This document shows, one piece after another, positions 1 through 9,100 of a DNA stretch of 64,000 nt. The notes beneath the pieces were generated by a model. That model was not told the DNA's origin. It worked only from the letters and a program-made list of their open reading frames with translations, and searched no databases. Source of the stretch: Glossina fuscipes (Eukaryota; Arthropoda; Insecta; Diptera; Glossinidae); NCBI RefSeq assembly GCF_014805625.2, contig NW_023998414.1, forward strand, positions 20,864,590 to 20,928,589, in the 5' to 3' direction. Each line of letters opens with the position of its first letter. Position 1 is the stretch's first letter. Both the position numbers and the translations under genes were made by a program.

Positions 1-141
1 GTTGTGAAATATGATTGACTGGCACATATTTTCCTTTCTATATTATACGAAGGATGTGATGTGATAGATAATATAAATAATTATTACTTGGGGAAAAAGC
101 ATTGATTAATTGTGATTGAGTGAATTTAAAAAATTCCGACT

Positions 142-145
142 AAAA
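142..145 (-). terminator. RNA polymerase III terminator of the tRNA-Arg gene
   Basis: On the minus strand a run of four T residues lies 4 nt beyond the tRNA 3' end. Four or more T residues is the usual pol III stop signal. Confidence 0.6.
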
Positions 146-149
146 GCTT

Positions 150-222
150 TACCCCAGATGGGACTCGAACCCACAATCCCCGGCTTAGGAGGCCGATGCC
201 GTATCCATTGGGCCACTGGGGC
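150..222 (-). tRNA. tRNA-Arg-CCT: tRNA-Arg, anticodon CCT
   Basis: This is a complete 73-nt tRNA gene on the minus strand without an intron. The acceptor stem is GCCCCAG paired with CTGGGGT (one terminal G-T pair), followed by discriminator A at 150. The anticodon loop CTCCTAA gives anticodon CCT, which reads the AGG arginine codon. The internal promoter is intact: the A box lies in the D arm (TGGCCCAATGG) and the B box is GGTTCGAGTCC. A short T run follows the 3' end. The gene is identical over 63 nt to the divergent copy at 1041. I see no sign that it is a pseudogene. Confidence 0.96.
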
Positions 223-1040
223 GCTTAATTTAACAATGACACAAACGCTATAAAATCTCATAAAAATCTAATGAAAAAGGTACAGTTTTATCTTTAAGAT
301 AAAAAAGTTTTATTGTCTCTTAAGCATTTCTATATTGAAATTTCTTATTATTATGGATTTAGAGATGCATCGAAAAGCAGCGTACAAGGCAAAGCACATT
401 GCAAACGTTCTAATATTTTAGATACTTTCTCTTTAACAAAAGTGCGCATACAAGTAAACTATATTACTATACACATGTATAAGTTACTTTTAGATAAAGA
501 GTGTGAAAGTCGAAGAGAGCCGTACAGAGAATACATTTTCTCCCTCATTCTCTGTTTGCTTGTATATTTTGAAATATCTGCTACTTTACATGCGTATGTA
601 AATATACATAAGGTTGTGATGTAACCTTGCCTTGTTTGTCCGGTGGTGGATAATTTTGTGTACATGATTCTCACTTTCTCAATTGCATTCAATTACTCTT
701 CTCAATTTCATTCATTCATTCATTCATTTATACGCTTATACGGTTCATTCACAATTTTATGACTTTAATACACAATAATATAATATGTTGTCAGGTTTCT
801 TCTACGTTTTATTTTAGGTTTCTTTCTCTGCTAACACCCGTAAACAAGTTTTGATCTCTCTTATTTGCGTTTGCGTTCTCTCTTTTATTGTAGATGGTCA
901 GCAATTTAATACTTTTGCTATACCATTCTATGCCATCTTCTAAAAATAATTTTTTCTATACGGATGTACGTAGCGATGGCGGTATTGTTATTTGTTCGGT
1001 ATTGCGTTGATATTAGTTAGCGATAATGCGTGAGCTAACT
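223..1040. other. Spacer between the two divergent tRNA-Arg genes
   Basis: AT-rich spacer without a supportable gene. It holds a short CATT tetranucleotide run near 706-730. Both tRNA genes are transcribed outward from this 0.8-kb segment. The short open frames on both strands have no recognisable domain. Confidence 0.5.
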
Positions 1041-1103
1041 GCCCCAGTGGCCCAATGGATACGGCATCGGCCTCCTAAGCCGGGGATTGTGGGTTCGAGT
1101 CCC
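1041..1103 (+). tRNA. tRNA-Arg-CCT: tRNA-Arg, anticodon CCT, 3' end lost in an assembly gap
   Basis: The first 63 nt of a tRNA gene identical to the minus-strand copy at 150-222: acceptor strand GCCCCAG, D arm, anticodon loop CTCCTAA, variable region and a full B box GGTTCGAGTCC. The sequence enters a run of N at 1104, so the last 10 nt (the 3' half of the T arm and the acceptor strand) are not visible. The truncation comes from the assembly, so the gene is probably intact in the genome. Together with the first copy it forms an outward-facing inverted pair about 0.8 kb apart. Confidence 0.9.
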
Positions 1104-1503
1104 NNNNNNNNNNNNNNNNNNNNNNNNNNNNNNNNNNNNNNNNNNNNNNNNNNNNNNNNNNNNNNNNNNNNNNNNNNNNNNNNNNNNNNNNNNNNNNNNN
1201 NNNNNNNNNNNNNNNNNNNNNNNNNNNNNNNNNNNNNNNNNNNNNNNNNNNNNNNNNNNNNNNNNNNNNNNNNNNNNNNNNNNNNNNNNNNNNNNNNNNN
1301 NNNNNNNNNNNNNNNNNNNNNNNNNNNNNNNNNNNNNNNNNNNNNNNNNNNNNNNNNNNNNNNNNNNNNNNNNNNNNNNNNNNNNNNNNNNNNNNNNNNN
1401 NNNNNNNNNNNNNNNNNNNNNNNNNNNNNNNNNNNNNNNNNNNNNNNNNNNNNNNNNNNNNNNNNNNNNNNNNNNNNNNNNNNNNNNNNNNNNNNNNNNN
1501 NNN
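1104..1503. other. Assembly gap (400 N)
   Basis: Exactly 400 undetermined bases. The gap starts inside the second tRNA-Arg gene. Open frames that appear to cross it have no meaning. Confidence 1.
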
Positions 1504-1574
1504 GTAAAAGAACGGAATTTCCACGCTCTGTAATACGTAGTGTAAGCGACCGATTTTTTCTAGTTTCAAAATAA

Positions 1575-2150
1575 AAGTTTTTGTCGCATAGGGGTGTGGG
1601 CGTGTCCATCGAAAAGTTAAATTCACTTTCAAATTCTTCTGCAAATTTGTACGATATCTCCATTCTCGCTAGCGGGAGAATGTTTACCACAAATACGACA
1701 CAATTGCCCACACTGCAAGACCTGGACAGACGTCTCGGTAAAGTTTTCTCATTTTTTCTACTGGTGCTAGAATACGCGTTCAAATTTTCGTACATATATT
1801 TATTTTAATTTATGAGTAATGAGCAAAACTTCAATTGTTTTATGCCTTTCCGAAAATAGAGGTTTGCGAGAGGTTTGTGTGGTGCTGTGGGCGTGTGTTT
1901 CAATCAATTTGGCCTTCCAACGTTTTAGCCCAAATTTAAAGTCGATAGTTCGATTTTTGCGGCCAGGAGCGCGTTTCAAACAGACGTTACAAAGACCGAC
2001 GGACGGACATACTTAAATCGATTTAGCATTTGATGCTGATCAAGAATATATATAGTTTGTGAAGTCTCTGCAGGCGTTTGCAAACACGCGTTTTGACAAA
2101 ATGGATATATATCTCTTGCTTCGGTGATGGGTATAGCAAATACAGCTTAT
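1575..2150 (+). mobile_element. DINE-1/INE-1-like dispersed element, copy A
   Basis: Copy of a repeat seen at nine places in the window. Shared landmarks in order are a GGGCGTGTCC motif, a segment with TTATGAGTAATGAGCAAAA, a second GTGGGCGTGTG motif, a GACGGACGGACAT stretch, then AAATCGATTTAG...GATCAAGAATATATATA and a terminal ...TTCGGTGATGGGTATA. These landmarks are typical of fly DINE-1/INE-1 elements, which are non-autonomous and Helitron-related. The family name is inferred from motif recall, not from a search. Confidence 0.7.
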
Positions 2151-2930
2151 CCCCTTCTCAATATTGATTTATTGCATAGCCTGTTAAAGATAGTATGCCA
2201 CCACATATCATATAGATTGATTTTTTAAATTACTTACATTTCCTTGTAATTTTTAATTCTTAAGAATTGATGTTTATGCGATCGACCTATAAACGGTTCC
2301 AAGAAATTTCTTAGGTACACGTTCGACGAATATCAGTTTTCTTTTTCTGAGCTCCGTGTAATTTATAAATATAGCCAACTCGTATTTTACACAGTATTTT
2401 TTTACCCAATTTCAGAGTAACACGATTCATCAATAAGAACAAGTACACGAATTCCTTGTTCCAGCACGAATCCCAAAACAATTTTTAAATCTTATATTGA
2501 CTTTTTTAGTAACATTGAGAGTGTTCAGTGTGTAGAGGATGGAATAAATTCAGTCCATAATAAACGTGTGAATTGAAGCGAAATTGATTTTTATTCCTAA
2601 TTTTTAAGTTTATAAAATATATCCCCAAATTTAATGTACGTCACAGTTATTTTTTTGCACGGTCTTCTAAGGAACGTGTCTGTTGCGTAAAAAAGTAGGT
2701 CATGAAGAAACTTCGCGGAGCTTTTTCTTTGATTGTTGCTAAATCAAACACGAGCCATTTTAATTAATAAATTTTCACTATACGACTGCATTTAGGCTAA
2801 CAGTTCGGGCGTTTCTCAGAAGGAAACCGTACCAAATGATTTTTACTGATTAAGGTCAGGCTTACATCAATTTTTACATTATAGCTTTAAGCGTAGGGTA
2901 CAAATAATAAACGCGGCAAGATCTAACCTA
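2151..2930. other. Intergenic DNA, no feature seen
   Basis: AT-rich sequence without a tRNA, recognisable coding segment or clear repeat boundary. Part of it may belong to the degraded mariner that begins to be recognisable at about 2935. Confidence 0.4.
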
Positions 2931-2934
2931 TGCG

Positions 2935-3290
2935 GATCTAAGTTACTTCGCACCTCACCTTGTTATTCACTTTCCATCGTTTGTGGTTTGTCTCTTCAAA
3001 AATGGCATGATTTCGTTTCATTTTAGCAGCGATTCGCAGTTGGCAAATGTATCCATTAAATTTTTGCGGCATTAATTCATGTGATACACACAACAATCGC
3101 AATTCCTATTGTATCCTCCTACTATAGCTTAACGGTTTCAAATTGTTTTCTGATCAATGTTTAGGTCGGCAACGATAACGTGTGTCGCCCGTCCTTTTGA
3201 AAATTTTATCCACTTTATTAACAATTGGTCGACCCGAGCGCGGCCCGCCTTTAACATGGAAGAGTTCACAGCGAAACTGAGCAGGTCATT
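2935..3290 (-). pseudogene. Degraded mariner transposase fragment
   Basis: Translating the minus strand in shifting frames gives pieces that line up with mariner transposase. They are a hinge segment containing LNIDQKT, then KNLMD, a C-ESLLK segment, then NEI-PFLKR and a damaged GDEKW-like motif. The stop that interrupts LLK/NEI is TGA where mariners have CGA (Arg), a typical decay change. Several frameshifts and stops make it clearly dead. No inverted ends are visible, so the limits are approximate. It resembles the much better preserved mariner at 25808-27058 but is far older. Confidence 0.65.
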
Positions 3291-3589
3291 AACATAGCGT
3301 TGATTTGATTTTCGCTATGAAAATCCCGTATGTTTAATAGGCCCCACGATGTTGCTTTTGCAAGAGACAAGTTATATTGGGCTCGTGGTAAATAATGTAA
3401 AAGTGAATACAAGCATGAATCAAAAGCACGAAAGCCTTTAATAAATTATGATTGCAAAAGAAATATGAAATCGATTAACTTGTGATGTACTAGGGAAAGC
3501 TTTGAGATCGTAATGATTCTAAACTCTACATTATATACGTTGATCTGTTATGTGTTCCTATACACGTGACAAACTTTTTAAGATGCGTA

Positions 3590-3623
3590 ATTATTTCTTT
3601 CTATTAAAATAGAAAGAAATAAT
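3590..3623. repeat. Perfect short inverted repeat
   Basis: Two 16-bp arms (3590-3605 and 3608-3623) are exact reverse complements separated by 2 nt. The arms are AT-rich and begin ATTATTTCTTTC. No function can be assigned. Confidence 0.8.
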
Positions 3624-3664
3624 AGTAAGAAACGCAAAGAGTAACACTACAATATTGTAGGTTG

Positions 3665-3960
3665 TTACTATGCGATTACCCAGAACTTGTGATAAACGGT
3701 ATAGTAAGTTAGCCCGAACATACATAACACTCAGAAGGGCTCAAGATAGACTGTCTTTTTACTATACCGATCAATTCAGAATCATTTGTGCATGGCTCGA
3801 AACTTGTCTGTCCGCCTGTCCACGTGATGTATTTCCATGCATTATTGTGTTAAGGGTGCACTAAGTTTTATTGAAATTTGTTACACTGACGTGCTTGGAA
3901 CTAAGAACAAAAGCTATTGAAAATGCTTGGTATCCGCGAAAAATCTATAAATTTTCCTCA
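3665..3960 (+). repeat. Dispersed repeat family R2, copy 1
   Basis: R2 is my label for an interspersed family of up to about 550 bp. Its landmarks are a CTCAAGATAGAC segment, a TATACCGATCAATTCAGAATCA segment split here by small changes, tandem CTGTCC units, a GAAATTTGTTACACTGA segment and a GGAACTAAGAACAAAAGC segment. This copy carries all of these in degraded form and ends without the later GGATCGGACCA block. No coding capacity is visible. Confidence 0.55.
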
Positions 3961-5289
3961 AGATTATTAGAATGAATTTATCAAATTTTTTGTTTACGAG
4001 CGGTGGCCGTCTCCAAAGTTTTTAACATGTAAACTGTTTCTTATCCATTTTATTGGCGTTTGTTGTTTTTTTTAGAGTTTGTGCAGAGCAGTGAACTTGA
4101 CCTAAATTTGGAGTTTTTCTTTTTTTTTTGATTTTGTATGCAGAGTTAACAATCATTTTAAATGAAATTGGTTTCCAACTTTTCCTTTTAGTTTGACAAA
4201 GTGCCTGCGATGAAACAAAATTTTTTTTGTTTTGTTTGTGCAAGCAAGTACTTGCTTGTGTTGTTCTTTATTTTTATTTTTTTACATTTTTGCTTTTTCG
4301 TTCTAGTGATTTTCTACATCATTGCATTGGATAGCGTATGACCTTAAACTTGATGAAAATTGGTATGTTGATGTGGTTGAAGGATTTATTCGTTAAGCAG
4401 GTCAAGGGGTTACTGTAACAAATTGTTGAAAGGCTTTGCTTTCCTATATTTGCGGAGGCGATATGTAATCATTGCTTTTTACATTTTAATGAGTTGCTTA
4501 CCTAAAGCCGTTCATTCTATTTTTTCGACCGCAAATCGTTATTTAAATTCATGCGAATGCTTATAAACTACGCGTTCGTTCATTCATTATTATAATTTTT
4601 TAGCATTTGCACTAATTTCGTTTTATTTTTGTTTTATTTTAATTTTTAAAATACCTCAAGGCTAATTCAAAAAAAATGAAAAAAAAAAAAAAATAAATAA
4701 ATAAACCGTGATCGCCCAAGAGAATTGAGTAAAATATATATTAAGGTCGCGATAAAAAGAAAAAAGGGAAAAATTGTATTTGGCTCGGACTGAAGCTTCC
4801 GCTACTCACAACATATATGTAACCGCGCAAAGAGCAAGATAAATACCAAGTCTGCATTAAGAATAGAGAATAAAGCATTTGCTTCTCCTAACTGCGGGCG
4901 AGCCTAATATGACCCAGATAGCCGGTTTGCAGGAAGGAATATTTTTTGTTACGGTTCGTGTACCAGTTTTTAGCTTTAGCCAGATAGGCAGAGAAATAAC
5001 TAAACGTGTAGAGGAAAATAGAAGAGGTATACAGTTTATAGGATTTCGCTACATATTTTCAGATTTTTACATATCATGGATGAATTATATATGAACCGAC
5101 ATGGTAAATTTTTGTTTCGAATTTAGCCTTCGGAATCGAGAGGAAAAATTCAGATAAACTTTTCGATAAAGTAAGTAGGTCTAGATAGGATTTTAAGATT
5201 TACACCTTTGATCAGCTATTTGCGGATACCTGGCATGAGTACTTATTCTTTATTTTTTTTCTATACAACCAATCAGTCAGAGAATGTAG
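3961..5289. other. Intergenic/intronic DNA downstream of the visible ferlin exons
   Basis: AT-rich DNA with a poly(A) run near 4680. I searched the minus strand here for a fourth ferlin exon and saw none that fits. If the ferlin gene continues leftward, this stretch is intronic. Confidence 0.4.
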
Positions 5290-5460
5290 ACAGACATACG
5301 TATATAACAGGGTGATGATGAGAAGGATATGGGATGGGAGAGATAACAAATGGCCGCAGCCTGGGAGGTTTGTGTCCGAGCGGTAAGTGTTATGCCTTTA
5401 CCGATCGAGTATTCGCTATAGTTACGACCATGCTTCTCAATGACTTGGCTATGCGGGAGA
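5290..5460 (-). mobile_element. tRNA-derived SINE, copy 1 (head internally deleted)
   Basis: Read on the minus strand it begins CTCCCGCATAGCCAAGT, the A-box side of the tRNA-like head. It then skips the B-box half and continues into the family body: GTCGTAACTATAGCGAATACT, CGATCGGTAAAGGCATAACA, CTTACCGCTCGGACACA. The body matches the copies at 30860-31113 and 40390-40600. It lies on the side of the ferlin gene toward which the gene continues. Confidence 0.65.
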
Positions 5461-6115
5461 TGAATTATGGGTCACCCATCACTCCAGCGCTTAGTAACCC
5501 CGTATAATAAATTGACAATACGTCTGCGTTATTGACGGGCTTTCAAGTCTTAATTTAAAATCTCTGTATTCTGATGAGTCAAGGTAAGAGCGTCAAGCAC
5601 AGAAGTGGCCGCAAGGAATATCTTCGAAATATTATTGACTATGCCAGGTCGAAAGAAGGATTCTTTCCAGAAGCTTTGCCAATTTTCGGGTACTAAGTGA
5701 ATGAAGACCGTTTTGAGCTTGCTGGTTCTGAAATTGGGGACATTGCCGTGAGTGAAAGGTATATTGCTTAGTTTATACGGAAATGAAATTTCAATTTATA
5801 TTCCTTTACTCACTTTCAAATATTTACCTAAGGTTACAAACAGTTTACTAGCTTAATACAACCGCTATGGTGGGTGTAAAACAATGCAGCAAAGCATATG
5901 TGTTTTGGGAATAAAATATTCAAAGAATTTATTAATGTATTTAGTTCACATATCTTTAAAATAATTTTACTCTAATTAATAATTAAATTTCATTAGCGAT
6001 ATGATTAGTGCTGAACAACATATTGTGGCTGGCTTTTATTCTATAAAACTATGCTCTTTATGCACTACTGGTTATTAACATCAATTTACAAAGCATTATA
6101 TATTGACTGACTTAC

Positions 6116-9100
6116 CTTGCATTAGTATGATATATTGACCAACACATTTACTGCTACTTGCTATGGTACCAGTTGTTGCACTCATTGTACCCCCTCCGCT
6201 CCCCATCCAACTACCTGACGCTTGACTAAAACCCGTTTTGATAAGAGTTTTAGTTGTTTGCGTACGCAATTCCACAATGAGTGGCTCATCATCGGTAGCT
6301 GAGCGTGCCAATGGCCATATAAAAGACTGTAAATAAAATGAAAACGAAAAAATAAAAAAAGAAAATTCAATATGTGTTGTGTTATGGCTAGATGCTGATA
6401 ATTGTGTCAATTCTAACAATAGTCAAGCGGGTAAGATTCTATTTGATGTTTGCATTAAGTGATGTTGGAAAATGTAATTTATAATAAAATAAAGATTTAA
6501 TTGTAAAGGAGACAAAAGAAAGCTTTACCTGATTGACATCAACAACGCTTCCAGCAGCAGCAGTAGTAGTCAGCTCTGAAGTGACATGAGAAACGCCTGT
6601 AATTATGTAAAATTATGTAGAAAATCTGTAGTTATATATAATCAGATATTGTAGAAAATTGCTTGTAAAATGATTTCATAATGGGTTTTCCCTTAACATA
6701 ACCTTGTAAAGACATTATAGTTGGACAAGGTCCCCAATGAAATATCCTACACCACCTCGCTTAGTATAGTTATTTTTACATAACTTTTCACAATAAGCTG
6801 TTAGACCCGAAGTGGTAGAGAAAGTGATCGTATCCGAACCACTTTCAATAGTAGTCGGCCTTGAGTTAAATTACGTCAGTGTAACAAATTTGATCAAAAT
6901 ATATCAAAAATTTCGACCTGTACATTGAACACAAACATTCATGGACAGACTTCAGAAGGACAGACGGACAGACAAATTTAGATCGGTATAATGCAAGATG
7001 GGTCTATCTTAAGCCCTTCTTAAGCCCGTATGTCTGCATAAACTTAATATAGTCTGTACCACAAGTGGTGTAGCGTATAATCGAGGTTCATAAATATTCA
7101 AACCAAGTTTTTCTGGACTAAAGCGATGTATGTGAAAGTATTGCAGATGGGTCAATCTTTTCGAATTTTCTAACATTCGAAAAATAATTAACTCTTTTGC
7201 AAATTCTTCTTAAAAACAAAATTTCTCACTAAAGTGAATTAATACAATTGTCTTATGAAATGCGGAAAAGTATATTTAGAGGAAAGTACGTTCAACTGTT
7301 TAGTAAAAGTTTCGCAAATAAATTGTAAAAGGAGTTATGACAATGAATCTTCTTTACCGGCTATAGTATGCCGAGGAGTTTGCTCGTTTTATTTATTGAA
7401 AATGACGCCAACTTTTAACTGATATAACTGGGCTGGGTGTCCGCTTATGTGACAATCAACGCTAATAAAGCAGCCTTAAAATGTTTGTTCTTATTCTATG
7501 CTACACTTTTGGAAATACGTTAGCAAACGTGTTTGCGATGTTGGCAGAAACGGCCTGTGATGGCTAAAAACACCTGTGCTCTCTGTACGGCAAGATAATA
7601 TTTATTAAATGCATTCATAAAGGCATTAAGCGAACACAGAAGCTATAGACATTTTCTTAAACGACACATAAGAGTTTTGTTTTATTTCTTTTTTTAATAA
7701 AATTGAACATAAAAGTACATATTATTCATAAGCGGGAATTGTTTTTTGTTTTTATAGCGAAAACTCTTTTCATGCCATAGCCCAGAAAAGAAGCGCAATT
7801 TAAAGAAAAAGTACCGAACGTTCTATATTCGGCCGTTGCGCTTAATCTTTTCTGCTATCGAGAAGTGGACAATAGTAAACTACAACTTTTGGTGAATGCA
7901 ACTGCATAGGCTTTCGTACGGTTTGGATTTATATGCTCCCAAATATTCGCCAGAGTCTGCCCGTCTGCCTGTCCAATATCTCATATATCTTTATACGTCT
8001 GTGTCTCATCCATTTCTGCGTACAGCTAAAGTATGAAAAAGCCGTCGATATAGGCGATTTCGATCTTGAGCCTCGAGCCATTAAACAATCAATTATTCGA
8101 CTCAAGATGAATGAACGCATTTTGTTTACTTATTTTGATTTAATATTCATAATTAATCCCCGAAAGTCTGCAAATTACATCGACTATTACAATACTTTGA
8201 AAGAATAAGAAATTTTAACTTCAATTGTAATGAGTTTATATAGCTTAAGGACGGAGGAGGAAATTTCGCAGAACATATTTTAACAAAGTTATGAACAAAT
8301 CTTTTCATATTCTATAATATTGAGTGGGCGCACGGCTTATTTTATCTATTTTCAGAATGAAAGTGAAAACTTATATGGTGTTTGTGCTATGCGTTATGAG
8401 TCACAAGCAAAAAGTATGGGCAGTTTTTATTGTATAGGCGTGCCATTTGACAAATTTGGGTCATTTTCAAAATCTTTTGCAAATTTTTAAGGGATATGTT
8501 CTTTTTTGAGAACGGGGGAGCGCCTATTGCAGATGCTGCGCAGTTAGTCCGACAGATAGATGGACAGGCGGATTGCCGGACTTGGTTAGCTGCATTCCGA
8601 ATTCGAAACAGGCCAAGGATTTATATATTTTATGGGCTTTTTGAATTTTGATTCTCTCTGTGCATTATGAAGATGTTGAAAATGCATGAAATTATAACAT
8701 ACTATAAAAATGAGTAGGCGTGGTCGATTTTTTCCAGTTATTTAAAGGTACTATAGCATCATCCATCGAAAGTACGTTTTAAATTTATTTTATGAGTAAT
8801 GAGCAAAAAAACAATTTGTTATTTCTTTCGAAATCAGACATGCGCTCAGTTTACGTGGTACTGTAGCTGTGTGTTTTCGATTTGGCCCATTTGCGGTATC
8901 AGCCTTTGCGATAAGAACTTCTAATAGTTTTGCTAAATAACAAATCAATAGCTTCATTTTTTGCGTCTAGTAGAATGTTTATACCAGACATTAGGCGACA
9001 AACGGACAAACGAACTGACGAGCATGCTTAACTCGATCAAAAATATATATACTTTTTGAGGTCTCTGAAATTTCCTATTGAGCGTTTCAAACGTTTCGAC

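Noticed and set aside
1013..1795. Open frames of 148-260 codons across the N gap
   Set aside because: They exist only because N runs are translated as unknown residues; the real bases belong to the tRNA gene and a repeat.
5575..5700. 39-codon plus-strand frame beginning MSQGKSVKHRSGRKE
   Set aside because: Protein-like, but short, without splice sites or a homolog I know. The opposite strand is equally open.
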